Assembly: GCA_963715675.1 (NCBI GenBank)
Contig: OY970265.1
Location: 3,348,001 to 3,412,000 of the forward strand
Source of the DNA: DASVWZ01 sp963715675
GTDB taxonomy: Bacteria > Acidobacteriota > Terriglobia > Terriglobales > Acidobacteriaceae
Direction: 5' to 3'
DNA: 64,000 nt
In this document: positions 51,828 to 61,900 of the stretch, one piece after another
How the letters are laid out: each line of letters starts with the position of its first letter
Numbering within the stretch: the first letter of the stretch is position 1
Translations under genes and position numbers: made by a program
The notes under the pieces: model-generated
The model's database searches: none
Told to the model about the DNA's origin: nothing
What the model saw: only the letters and a program-made list of their open reading frames with translations

Positions 51828-54061
51828 AGCCGGAGAGCGCAGGCCGATTGACTCGATTGTGGTCCTTGTCCACGATGGTTTTGCTTGCAGGAATCGGCGT
51901 GATCAGCGTCAGTTGCAGCAAGCCGGCTCCGAAGCAAACCCAGTTGAGTTCGCAGCCCTCAACCATCAAGGTGGAAGTGGCACCTGGCGGGCCCGTAGTG
52001 CTGACCAGTGGCACTGCCGAATTCCAAGTTCTCCCTTCCGGCTACATTCAAGGGTTTTTGCTGAAGGGTGGCAAGAGACTTACGCTGGACGATCCCGCCG
52101 GTGTGACGGCAGGCAGCGGCTCTCTCGGTTCTGGCGGGAAACAGGTTGGGTTCACGTTGGACTTCGGCCGGGCCAGAGTTTCCGAAGCTACCGGCAAGTT
52201 GGGCCGAGGCAAGCGGGTTGAGATTCCTTCGCAATCCGTTGAAACCGGTGTGGAAGGCGTGTTGCAGATTGAGTTGTATGACGATTTTCCAAATCTTCTG
52301 CTCACAAGCACGGAGTACAAGAACACCGGAAGCACGGATTTCGCGCTTGACCGCGTTATCACTCAGCGGCATCGCTTCAATGCGCGGCTGGGCAATTCAA
52401 CCGTGCAACCCTACAACATGTGGTCGTATCAGGGTTCCAGCTACGATTGGGGGAAAGACGACGTTGTGAAGCTGACGCCGACTTTTTCGCAGCCCAATGT
52501 GATGGGTGCAATCGTGAAAGGCGGTTACGGCGGCGGCATCCCGGTCGTGGCTTTCTGGACTGCCTCCGTCGGCGAAGCGATTGGACATGTCGAAACCCTG
52601 CCCCTGGTTCTTTCCTTGCCAGTAAGAGTGGAAGCTGACGAGCGCGTAAACGCATCCGTCGACATTCCTGCGAATACGCGGCTCAAGCCTGGAGAAACCT
52701 ATTCCACACCGCGCACCTTCGTCGCAGTGTACTCCGGCGATTTCTACGAACCTCTGCATCTCTGGTCCAGGGTCCTGCAGAAAGAAGGATGGCAACTCCC
52801 CAAGCCTTCCGCGGAGGCCTACAACGTGAGCTGGTGTGGATGGGGTTATGAGTTCAATGTGACGCCGGCGCAAATGCTGGGCACGGTGCCCAAGCTGAAA
52901 GAATTCGGAATCAAGTGGGCTACGCTCGATGATCGCTGGTTCGATGCTTACGGCGACTGGAATCCCCGCCCGCAGACATTTCCCGGTGATTCCATCCGGC
53001 AGATGGTGGCCGATTTTCATCGCCAGGGAGAGCTGGTGCAGCTCTGGTGGCTCCCTTTGGGCGTCGAAGACGGTCAGGGAAAGTGGGAATCCCACAAATA
53101 TGTCGTTTCCAAAGTTGTACAGGAGCATCCCGACTGGCTCATCCTCGACCAGGATGGCAAGCACGCCCGCATGACGCGCGACTTAGCCGCGCTTTGCCCG
53201 GCAGTGCCGGAAGTGCAGGCGTACTACAAACAACTCACAGAGAAGTTTATTCGAGACTGGGGATTTGATGGTTCCAAGCTGGACAATATCTACACCGTAC
53301 CGGCCTGCTACAACCCGGCACATCACCACAGGTCACCGCAGGATTCCGTCAATGCCATGAGCGAGGTCTACAAAACGATCTTCCAGACTACCCGCGCGCT
53401 GAAACCGGAAAGCGTCACCCAGGCGTGCCCGTGCGGAACGCCACCCTCTCTGGCCTGGCTGCCGTACATTGATCAAGCCGTGACCGCCGACCCGGTGGGC
53501 GCGGTTCAAGTGCGGCGCAGAATCAAGATGTACAAAGCGCTGCTCGGCCCGGAAGCCGCGGTCTACGGCGATCACGTGGAACTTTCCGCCATGACGCGGG
53601 TCGGCAAGGATTGGAGCGAACACGGAGACGATTTTGCTTCCACCATCGGCGTGGGCGGGGTGGTGGGGACGAAATTTGTATGGCCTGACCCGGGACCTAA
53701 GTTCAAGCCGGTGCTGCTCACCCAGAAGAAAGAGGAGCACTGGAAAAAATGGATCGGAATCTACAACCAGAAAATGCTTTCCAAGGGCACCTTTCTCGAT
53801 CTCTACACCTATGGCTACGATGTGCCGGAAGCCTACGCCATTGAAAAAGACGGCAAAATGTACTACGCGTTTTTCGCGCCCGACGAGAAGGCACCTTGGA
53901 AGGGAGAGGTCGAACTTCGTGGGCTCAAGCCCGGAAGCTATGAGGTCGTAGATTACGCCGAAGGTAGGAGTCTCGGCTTGGTTCAGGCAACGGCGGAAAG
54001 CACTCCCCGGCTCAAGACTGAGTTCAAGCAGCATTTGCTGTTGGAAGCCGACCCGCGGTAA
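51824..54061 (+). CDS. Lipoprotein glycosidase, alpha-galactosidase-like (GH-D clan/GH36-like)
   Basis: About 745 aa. Lipoprotein leader ending VISVSC-S. A beta-sandwich domain (~40-340) is followed by a TIM barrel: WATLDDRWFDAYGDWNPRP, LVQLWWLPLGV, and DWGFDGSKLDNIY, where Asp in KLD is the probable nucleophile, then YIDQAVTADPVG, containing the candidate acid/base. A C-terminal beta domain follows. The layout is that of GH36-type alpha-galactosidases, but the substrate could be another alpha-galactoside or N-acetylgalactosaminide. GTG at 51824 follows GGAGG and overlaps the amidohydrolase stop (GTGA). Confidence 0.75.
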   Translation: MKPESAGRLTRLWSLSTMVLLAGIGVISVSCSKPAPKQTQLSSQPSTIKVEVAPGGPVVLTSGTAEFQVLPSGYIQGFLLKGGKRLTLDDPAGVTAGSGSLGSGGKQVGFTLDFGRARVSEATGKLGRGKRVEIPSQSVETGVEGVLQIELYDDFPNLLLTSTEYKNTGSTDFALDRVITQRHRFNARLGNSTVQPYNMWSYQGSSYDWGKDDVVKLTPTFSQPNVMGAIVKGGYGGGIPVVAFWTASVGEAIGHVETLPLVLSLPVRVEADERVNASVDIPANTRLKPGETYSTPRTFVAVYSGDFYEPLHLWSRVLQKEGWQLPKPSAEAYNVSWCGWGYEFNVTPAQMLGTVPKLKEFGIKWATLDDRWFDAYGDWNPRPQTFPGDSIRQMVADFHRQGELVQLWWLPLGVEDGQGKWESHKYVVSKVVQEHPDWLILDQDGKHARMTRDLAALCPAVPEVQAYYKQLTEKFIRDWGFDGSKLDNIYTVPACYNPAHHHRSPQDSVNAMSEVYKTIFQTTRALKPESVTQACPCGTPPSLAWLPYIDQAVTADPVGAVQVRRRIKMYKALLGPEAAVYGDHVELSAMTRVGKDWSEHGDDFASTIGVGGVVGTKFVWPDPGPKFKPVLLTQKKEEHWKKWIGIYNQKMLSKGTFLDLYTYGYDVPEAYAIEKDGKMYYAFFAPDEKAPWKGEVELRGLKPGSYEVVDYAEGRSLGLVQATAESTPRLKTEFKQHLLLEADPR

Positions 54062-54100
54062 GAGCCGGCAGGTCTCAAAGGAGTTTTTCGCCCGCTGCGA

Positions 54101-55042
54101 CTACGATAGTTTCGGCCGGTCGTGATAGAAGCGCTCGCGGTGGGCCCGGTCGCGAAAAGCCTCGGTGCCTCCGGGGCAGGTGGTTGAGAGTGCGCCCGCC
54201 AGATTGCCCGCGGCGAGACAGGCGGGAAGGTCCGCACCCTGCAAGTATTGATGCAGGAAGCCAGAATCGAAACTGTCTCCGGCACCCACCGAATCGACTA
54301 CGGTGACATCGAGCGCTGGACTGGAAGAGCTTTCTGTGCCGCGCTGGGCCATTGCGCCTTGCTGGCCGAGCTTCACGACGACGACGGGAACCAAACCAGC
54401 CAGCCGCTTTACAGCTGCCTCTACATCCGTGGTGCCAGCGATCTTGCAGGCCTCGCGCGCATTCGGTAGAAGCACATCCACATAGGGCAGGACATCGCGC
54501 AGGCCACCTTCCCAGAGATCGTCGGGATCGTCATTGGTGTCGAGTGAAATGGTCAGCCCGGCCGCCTTAAGTTTCTGAAACAGAACTCCGACCTGCGGCC
54601 GCAGTCCCTTCTGCAGGAAGAAAGAAGACAAATGGAAGTGACGCGAATCGGCCAGGTAGTCGAAATCGAGATCGCGCAACGACAATTCCGCAATCGTACC
54701 CGCATAGGTCAAGATGTGCCGCCAGCCAGGACGAGACAGGATTACAGTGAGACCTGTCTTAACGAGGCCGGTGCTCTCGCGCACCTGAGACACATCCACC
54801 CCGGCTTGCCGCAGCCGCTCAAGCGCAATCTGGCCGAGTTGGTCGTCACCGATCCGCGACTGGAAGCCCACGCGGCTGCCCAGAGAGACCAGATTGTGCG
54901 CGACGATTGCCGACGAACTGCCCAGCGTCAGGACCATGCGATCGGCGAGTAACTCGTGCTCCGGGGGCATTTCGTCGGGAAGGCCGTACAGGATGAGATC
55001 GAGATTCAGCTCACCCGCAATGGTGACGTCAAAGCGTGGCAT
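54101..55042 (-). CDS. PfkB family carbohydrate kinase (ribokinase-like)
   Basis: About 313 aa. VTIAGELNLDLILYGLP start, substrate loop LGSSSAIVAHNLVSLGSRVG, LLPNAREACKIAG, and the catalytic DSVGAGDSFDSGFLHQYLQG. A canonical ribokinase-type sugar kinase. ATG at 55042 overlaps the SIS gene stop by 14 nt. It is the last gene of the TonB-GH-DeoR-SIS-kinase operon and convergent with the glycosidase gene. The sugar is unknown. Confidence 0.84.
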   Translation of the reverse strand: MPRFDVTIAGELNLDLILYGLPDEMPPEHELLADRMVLTLGSSSAIVAHNLVSLGSRVGFQSRIGDDQLGQIALERLRQAGVDVSQVRESTGLVKTGLTVILSRPGWRHILTYAGTIAELSLRDLDFDYLADSRHFHLSSFFLQKGLRPQVGVLFQKLKAAGLTISLDTNDDPDDLWEGGLRDVLPYVDVLLPNAREACKIAGTTDVEAAVKRLAGLVPVVVVKLGQQGAMAQRGTESSSSPALDVTVVDSVGAGDSFDSGFLHQYLQGADLPACLAAGNLAGALSTTCPGGTEAFRDRAHRERFYHDRPKLS

Positions 55043-56195
55043 GTTCGCTCGGCTTGGAGAGATCGTCATCGTCCAGCATAACCACACGGCTCAGATTGCG
55101 TGGCAAGTCCGGATTGAGACCTTTGTGCAGTCCGGTATAGAGACCCAACAGTTGTCCCGCGAGCAGGAAAGGCGCCAGGCGCGCGAGTTCGGGCACGTCC
55201 AGTGATAACTCGACCAGCAGGTCCGAAGCAGCACGGACGCGAGCGTCGGCCTTGTTTGTGACCACCAGGGTTGTGCCTCGCAGAGATTTCATCTCCTCCA
55301 GGACTTCGCGCTCGGCCGGGTCGCCGTTTTCGGAAAGCAGGAAGACCAGGAGCGTTTCCGGGCCCACGATCGACTTGGGACCGTGGCGAAATTCCAGCGT
55401 ATGAAACGACTGAGCGTAACCGAGCGACATTTCGGTTGTCTTCAGCGCGTATTCGCAAGCCAATCCATAGAATGGTCCCTGGCCCAAACATACGTAGTCA
55501 GCAAAACGGTGAGTCTTGACGAAATCACAGATCTTTGACGGTAACGTTTCCAACAGCGGACTTGTATCCGCAGGCATCGCCCGTAGAAGATCGGAGAGGC
55601 GGGAATTTCCGGCGAACACGGCTGCCAATTCCTGCAAGACCAGGAGCATGGAGGTGAACGACCGCGTCATGACGGTGCTCTGTTCATCCGCAGCAGGCAG
55701 CGAAATCGTTGCATCGGCGATCCTCTCCAGAGGCTGTCCCGGGTCGCAGGTAATCGCCATGGTCGGGAACTTTCGCGTCTTTAACAGCTCAGCCACCTTG
55801 AGCACTTCTGAGGTTTGTCCCGAGCGCGAGATCAGAACGGCGACAGCGTCCTTGGTCGAGGGCAAAGCTAGCTCCGGGTAAAGCAGAATCTCCGAAGCCG
55901 GAAGTGCACGCGCCTGATGTCCGGTGATGCTCGTCATGCTCGCCGTCGCTGCCAGCGCGACATAGTAGCTGGAACCGCAGCCCACGAAAAGCCAGTTGTG
56001 CGTTCCCGCAAACCGGTCACGGATTGCCTCCAGCGTTTTCTGCTCACGAAGGCTCGCCAGGCATGCGCTCCAACAGCGCGGCTGGGAAAGGATCTCGGCA
56101 AGGGAATGCGCGCCGGGAGTATCCGGTTTCAAGATGTCGTGCCCATCCTTTGGCGGACCAGACGGTGATGAGCCGGTCTTAGTTTGATCAGACAA
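55029..56195 (-). CDS. Double-SIS sugar isomerase/deaminase, AgaS-like
   Basis: About 388 aa with two SIS domains: FVGCGSSYYVALAATASM and LISRSGQTSEVLKVAELL; then CLGQGPFYGLACEYALKTTE and the AgaS-type FRHGPKSIVGPETLLVFLLS. FRHGPKS rather than the GlmS-type LRHGP points to AgaS, the galactosamine/tagatose 6-phosphate deaminase-isomerase. TTG at 56195 follows GAGG and gives an 8-nt overlap with the DeoR gene; an ATG at 56246 would overlap by 59 nt. Confidence 0.82.
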   Translation of the reverse strand: MSDQTKTGSSPSGPPKDGHDILKPDTPGAHSLAEILSQPRCWSACLASLREQKTLEAIRDRFAGTHNWLFVGCGSSYYVALAATASMTSITGHQARALPASEILLYPELALPSTKDAVAVLISRSGQTSEVLKVAELLKTRKFPTMAITCDPGQPLERIADATISLPAADEQSTVMTRSFTSMLLVLQELAAVFAGNSRLSDLLRAMPADTSPLLETLPSKICDFVKTHRFADYVCLGQGPFYGLACEYALKTTEMSLGYAQSFHTLEFRHGPKSIVGPETLLVFLLSENGDPAEREVLEEMKSLRGTTLVVTNKADARVRAASDLLVELSLDVPELARLAPFLLAGQLLGLYTGLHKGLNPDLPRNLSRVVMLDDDDLSKPSEHATL

Positions 56196-56949
56196 GTTTA
56201 ACCTCGATCCCAGCTTTCTTAAGGGCTCGCAAATCCGATTTTGCAACGTCGTGATCGGTGATCACTTCGTGCACTGCCGACGTCGGCGCGATCAGCGACA
56301 GGCTGCGCCTTCCGAATTTGCTCGAATCACACACCACCACGGTGCGCTTGGCCACTTCTACCATGACCCGGTTCACTTTCGATTCCAGGAGGTTGGGCGT
56401 GCTCAGACCATGATGGACGTCGAAACCATCCACGCCCAGAAACAAAATATCAGCATTCAAATGGTGAAGCGTCTCTTCGGCGATCGGCCCGACCAGCGAG
56501 AACGAATTCTTGCGCAAGGTTCCGCCCGTGAGGATGACGTCGATGCGGGAACCTGCGAGTTCAGCTGCAATATTTACCGCATTCGTGACCACGGTGAGCT
56601 TCTTGAAAGGGCGCAGCGCCCGTGCGATCGCGGTTGTAGTCGTGCCGGAATCCAATATCACCACTTGGCCTTCGTTGACCATGCGCACCGCGGCAGCGGC
56701 AATTTGCAGCTTCTCCTTACGGTGGTGCCGTTCCTTCTCATGCAGTGTTGGATCCTCCAGCGCTCCATCGCGCGAAGGCAGAGCACCACCATGGGTGCGA
56801 TGCAAGCGCCGTTGCGCATGCAACTCCTCGAGATCCTTGCGAATGGTGACCTGCGAGGTACGAAACTGGTCGGAGAGTTCCGTGACCAGAACCCGGCCGT
56901 TGCGGTTCAGGATCTCGAGTATGGCGCGGCGACGTTCTTCACTGAGCAC
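56188..56949 (-). CDS. DeoR family transcriptional regulator
   Basis: 253 aa. The N-terminal helix-turn-helix carries the DeoR signature (MLSEERRRAILEILNRNGRV, LSDQFRTSQVTIRKDLEELH). The C-terminal sugar-phosphate-sensing DeoRC domain shows VVILDSGTTTTAIARALRP, VVTNAVNIAAEL, ILTGGTLRKNSFSLVGP and LFLGVDGFDVHHGLSTPN. AgaR-like by context. Probably represses the locus until a sugar phosphate accumulates. Candidate operators are noted at 62561-62607 and 50561-50590. Confidence 0.9.
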   Translation of the reverse strand: MLSEERRRAILEILNRNGRVLVTELSDQFRTSQVTIRKDLEELHAQRRLHRTHGGALPSRDGALEDPTLHEKERHHRKEKLQIAAAAVRMVNEGQVVILDSGTTTTAIARALRPFKKLTVVTNAVNIAAELAGSRIDVILTGGTLRKNSFSLVGPIAEETLHHLNADILFLGVDGFDVHHGLSTPNLLESKVNRVMVEVAKRTVVVCDSSKFGRRSLSLIAPTSAVHEVITDHDVAKSDLRALKKAGIEVKLV

Positions 56950-57033
56950 GGTGTTCTCCGCTCACGGCTTGATGCATTAAGAAGGCCTTTTCCTTTTGCA
57001 CTGGCGATGTCCCCTCGTGTCCAGCACGTCGCC

Positions 57034-58953
57034 TCACTGCGCGCACGCCACTGCACCTTTTTCTATGGAAGGCAGTGCAAAAACGACTTCTGAACCCTCG
57101 CGCTTTCCTCGCAACCGCTCGGCTGTCCCCAGAAAGGGAAGAAACTCGACATCGTTGTGGGTGCCTGAAATTACAATGCGAACTCCGTTTTCCGGCTTCT
57201 GTCTGGGGTTTTCGTGTCCGCGCAGGCCGTTGAAATTCGCCAAAAACACACATTCCTTTCCGCCCAGCTCGGCGATATGGGTGGCTACACCCGGTGAGGC
57301 TTGTACCACAATGTCTGCACCCGTCTTGAGACTTGCCAAAAAAGTCTGCTCTTGCTCCGGCGAGGTATGTTCGAAGTCGTGTTCCAGAGTGGCCATATAG
57401 ACCTTGCCTGGATCGTTCGGAAATCGGAGGACGTTCGGCACCTTGGGCAAGTCAGTGGAGTCGTTGCCGTTGATTACCAGGGTCTTGCCAGCCGCGACAT
57501 AACTGCGAAGCCAGCTCCTTTCCTTCTCATCCAGAACGCGAACCCCCGGCAGCACCAGCGTCTCACCGTGAAAATTCTGCAAATCTCGAGGGGTTACGAC
57601 CTGGTATTCGAGGTGTTTCTGCATCAGCAGGATCATCACTCCGCGAAATGAAGAAACGAACTGGTTGGCGAAGTAGTTTCTTGTGGCCGGTGAGAAATAA
57701 ACTCCAATCGGGTGTAGCGCGCTCCGCGGCGCATAGAAAACATCCTGGTGTTCAGCGATCCATCCGAAGAGGCGCTGTCTTGTCGACAGGTCGTTTGATC
57801 CGGACATGACATGCCCCTTCGCATCCCAGAAGTTTGCGCCCACCATGAGTTGCGACATCGCCAGGTTCTCCATCGACTGCTTCGGATCGACGGCGTGGTC
57901 TTCGTCCCAGGAGTAGTTGAGAATCCATGTGGCTTTGCCGGCCGCGAACGACCGGAATGATGCCATCCCCACCTGGTACTCGAACCACTCCAAGGGGCTG
58001 CGCGATGACGCCATGTGATCGCCGTCACCGAATTCGTACTCATGAGCGATCCCATCGAGCACGGCGTACATCTGGTACACGTCAGCGCCCACCCGAACTG
58101 CGTCTTCTTCGATCCCAGGGTAGATTTCCGCGATCGTGACTATCTGAGAATTGACCGACTTGGCAGCGCGGTCGATTTCCTGCATGAAGTCAGTCAGCGA
58201 CTCGATCCGAAAATCCACCCATTTGCGGAAGTTCGGATCTGCAAACTCTCCCAGCTTCAGGTCCTGGCGCGCATCCAGCCCAGTTTGTCGGCGAAATGCG
58301 GCCACGGTGTAGTCGTCAAAGCTTGCCCACGAGCCTTCCCAACCATCGAAGTGCGTCATCCAGTATGGGATGTCCACGTAAATCCCATCAATGCCGGTGG
58401 CGGCAATCTGCCGGATGCGTTCCATGTAAGTCCTTCGCCATTCCGCCGCGTAAGGGCTGACCCAGACGTCCTCGTCACCTTTTGCGATCCAGAATGCCGT
58501 GCCAGCACCAAAGATGGCCGGCTCCCCGGTGATTTTGCGCTGCAACCAGTCGGGATGGTCTTTAGCCAGAGTGTGCTCGCTATGATCCGCGTCGGCGGTA
58601 ATGCATTCCAGCCCGGCAACGTAGACGAATGCGTGATTGCCAGCCTTATGGGCCGCATCGGCCAGCTTGCGAATGGCTTCCAGTTTCTGCCTCGGATCGA
58701 GCAAGCTCTCATAGCGGCCCGGTATGTCATTGTCGACCTCAATGCCATAGACACCCGATTTTGTTGCGCTGTCCACAATCTGCAACGCGTTGTCCGCAGT
58801 CAAACCGTAGGCCCCAATGCGCACGTAGTGTGTCCAGTTCTGTCGCGCGGCGCGCGAGTTATCGGCATGAGCCGCGAAGAGCGCCAAAAACAGCGCCCCG
58901 AAGAACGCCAGGGCAGCAAATTTCCGGCAACGAAATATGGAAGCTTTTCGCAC
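57034..58953 (-). CDS. Secreted TIM-barrel glycosidase-like protein
   Basis: 639 aa, signal peptide FAALAFFGALFLALFAAHA. Residues ~40-400 look like a glycosidase TIM barrel: YGIEVDNDIPGRYESL, AFVYVAGLEC, IDGIYVDIPYWMTHFDGWEG, QIVTIAEIYPG, KATWILNYSWDEDH. A Rossmann-like domain of the beta-galactosidase trimerisation type (GVMILLMQKHLEYQVVTPRD, LVLPGVRVLDEKERSWL) and a C-terminal beta domain follow. I cannot assign a GH family. It begins 3 nt after the TonB receptor stop, so the two are coupled. Confidence 0.72.
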   Translation of the reverse strand: MRKASIFRCRKFAALAFFGALFLALFAAHADNSRAARQNWTHYVRIGAYGLTADNALQIVDSATKSGVYGIEVDNDIPGRYESLLDPRQKLEAIRKLADAAHKAGNHAFVYVAGLECITADADHSEHTLAKDHPDWLQRKITGEPAIFGAGTAFWIAKGDEDVWVSPYAAEWRRTYMERIRQIAATGIDGIYVDIPYWMTHFDGWEGSWASFDDYTVAAFRRQTGLDARQDLKLGEFADPNFRKWVDFRIESLTDFMQEIDRAAKSVNSQIVTIAEIYPGIEEDAVRVGADVYQMYAVLDGIAHEYEFGDGDHMASSRSPLEWFEYQVGMASFRSFAAGKATWILNYSWDEDHAVDPKQSMENLAMSQLMVGANFWDAKGHVMSGSNDLSTRQRLFGWIAEHQDVFYAPRSALHPIGVYFSPATRNYFANQFVSSFRGVMILLMQKHLEYQVVTPRDLQNFHGETLVLPGVRVLDEKERSWLRSYVAAGKTLVINGNDSTDLPKVPNVLRFPNDPGKVYMATLEHDFEHTSPEQEQTFLASLKTGADIVVQASPGVATHIAELGGKECVFLANFNGLRGHENPRQKPENGVRIVISGTHNDVEFLPFLGTAERLRGKREGSEVVFALPSIEKGAVACAQ

Positions 58954-58956
58954 TGG

Positions 58957-61900
58957 CTAGAACTCCACTCGAACCCCGAGTTGCCCGTGGCGTGGTGTGC
59001 TTCCCATGGCAGTCGTCGAGATCTGGCCAAAGGTTGAATCTCCGTACAACGTATCTGGCAGGCCGAAGCGCGGTGTGTTGAAAAAGTTGAAAAACTCGCC
59101 TCGCACTTCCACCGTGATCCACTCGCGCGGGTTGAACTTCTTGGACAGGGACAGATCGATGTCATGAATGCCGTCAGTACGCAGATTGGAAAAATAGCGC
59201 GGTGCGGTCCCCGGCTGTTCATACCCGGGATCAGCGAAGCAGTTGAGGTTAAAGATGCTGGCGCCGGTCAGGGCCGAGCGATGCTGGCTCACCCCGCTGT
59301 TCGGATTGCACGTTACGTTCGGTCGCTGATTCCCATCGTCCAGGGTTGGCTGTGACATTCCGATGTCGATTGGCTGACCGCTCTGGAAGGTCAGGATGGT
59401 GGCAAGTGTCCAACCCCCTACCGCAGCATCGAGGGCACGATTCATGCCGCTGCCGATCCAACGTCCGCGTCCGACCGGCAGCTCGGCGATGATGGCCATG
59501 GCTAGCCGGTGAGTCGCATCGTTGGCGCTGATCGAGTGTTCGGCCTTCAGATTGTCCAACTCCTGGGGGTTGTCCGAAGCCAGCGATCCGATGAATGCAT
59601 TTCTGCCGACCGAGGAGTCGTCCGTCGCCTTCGACAGCGTGTAGCCGCCTTCAAAACTGATGTAATGGCTGGTCTGCTTCTGAAAGCGAATTTGCAGTGC
59701 ATTGTAGAACGATTGCGCTTCCAACAGCGGCAACCCTTCAAAAACTCCATCGAACTGCGGATACGGCCGGAGCAGGTTGATCAGCGGGAGGGTGGGATTG
59801 GCGTAGATCGAGTCTGGCGCATTAAACATCGGGTTCGAGCCACTGAACAAGGAATAAAACGGATTTGACACGTTGTTGTGCAACTGGTTGTACAGGTCTT
59901 GGGTGTTGAATTGCTGACGGACCGAAGAAGCAATAAAGTTGCGGTCGCGCGTGCTCGGCCCGCAACCGCAGATTCCGCCCTCTCCACCCCAGGGCAGATG
60001 CGTGCTCCGGTTGGCAGAGTAATCAGCCGAGATCACCAGCTTCCATGGAAGCAGACGCTGCACCCCGAGGCTCCACTGATAAATGTCCGCATTTTGCGCC
60101 TGGGTGGCTCCCAAGTCATTGGCGTTGGCATATCCCCACATGGCAAGCGGGCCGTTCGTAGTCCCTTGCGGGAGGGGCAGGCCGGCAGGAAAAGGATTTT
60201 CGAAAGTCGCGTATTGGGTTTGGAAATTGTTCTGCGTGAAATAGATCTGGCCGTCCTTGCGAAATGCCGTACCTGGATACTGGAAGTTGGTGGCCACGTT
60301 CATTCCGTAATAGACACCGGCTCCGCCGCGCACCACGGTGTTCGCTGCAAGCTGGTAGGCAAAGCCGAAGCGCGGCGCAAAATTGTTACGATCTAAGGGT
60401 ACCGTACGCTGGTTGGGAGTAGCGAACACCGTCGTGCCCCTCAAATCGCCGGAGATGTTCGGTAACCCCGGGACTTTTACTCCTGTGTCGCCGTTGAAAT
60501 CGCTGAACTGGAGGCGATTGTAGCGTTCGTTATAAGGGGTGCTCCACTCATAGCGAAGGCCGAGGCTGAGAGTCAGCCTGGCGGTCACTTTCCAATCGTC
60601 CTGGGCGTAGAAAGCCGTCTCCTTCGACTTGTTGAAGACCTCAGGATAGATGGCGATCCCGCCATAATCGCCGATTCCCAGCAGAATGTCTGCGAAGGGA
60701 TTCCCCTGGTCCGGATTGAAGGCGCCGATCACGTTCTCGGTGACGAATTGCGCGAAATGAAAATAGCCCGTTGGATAACTTGGCTGCTCGAAATTATTGA
60801 AAAACAGGCGCTGCTCCCCGCCGAACTTGAAATTGTGCTTTCCTTTTATCCAGGCCAGCGCGGAAGAGTACGAATACAGCGTGTGGGCAAACTTGGTGTC
60901 TACACAGCACTGATCATAGAGTGATGTCCAGGGGGAATCCACCAGGATCCCGGGCATTCGTGAGATGCCCGGGTTGGCACTGTCCAGAATGGAAGGAAAG
61001 TGCACTGAGGTCGCGCTGGGATAGTTGCTGAAGCCTGGAGCAGACACGCGGTCCACCGCAAAGCGGCTGCTCAGCAGCAACGTGGGTTTGAACGTCCAGT
61101 CGTGCTGCAAGCCACCGTTGTTGACGGTTTGGAGGGAATTGATGCCGTCGCCGGACGGACCAAATTCCCCATCGCCAAAGATTGTGGGCACGGAATTGGA
61201 CATATGCTCGTGGCTGTAGCGGCCGGCGAGGTGTTGTGCGTTGGAAATCTGCTGGTCAACCTTGACATCAAACTGCAGGGACTTGGTAAACGATGTAGTA
61301 TTGGTTCGAAAATTGTTCGTGCCGTCGGGATTGCCTGGTTGATTCGGCAACGGATAAAGATTCAGGATGTTCTGGCCGACCGGGTCCCACCACTGTTTGC
61401 CGATCTTGTTCCCGGGAAATGCCGCCCGCACCCCGTTGCCGTCGACCTGGTGCGGGTTAAAGATCAAATTCGGGACGACGTTGCCGGTATTGGGATCGGT
61501 GATGAGAGCCTGAGAGAAATCCCCTTTCCGCTCGTATGTCGTGGGCACGGTCGCCACGATGGGCACCGGATCATTTTCGACCACTCTTTCCAAATCAATG
61601 AAGAAGAATGTTTTGTTCTTCCGAATGGGCCCGCCGAGAGAGAACCCGTACTGGTCGCGAGAGTGATCCGGCCGCGTCAGCCCCGCCTGGTTGCTGAAAA
61701 AATCGTTGGCATCCAGCCAGCCACGCTGCCCGAACCACCACCCGCTGCCGTGGAACTTGTTGGTCCCGCTTTTCAGCGCCATGTTGACCACCGTGCCGCC
61801 ATTGTTGCCAAATTCAGCCGAAAAACTGTTGCTTTGGACTTTGAATTCCTGGATGGCTTCTACCGACGGCTCATAGTAAACGCTGCTGTTGCCACCCTCG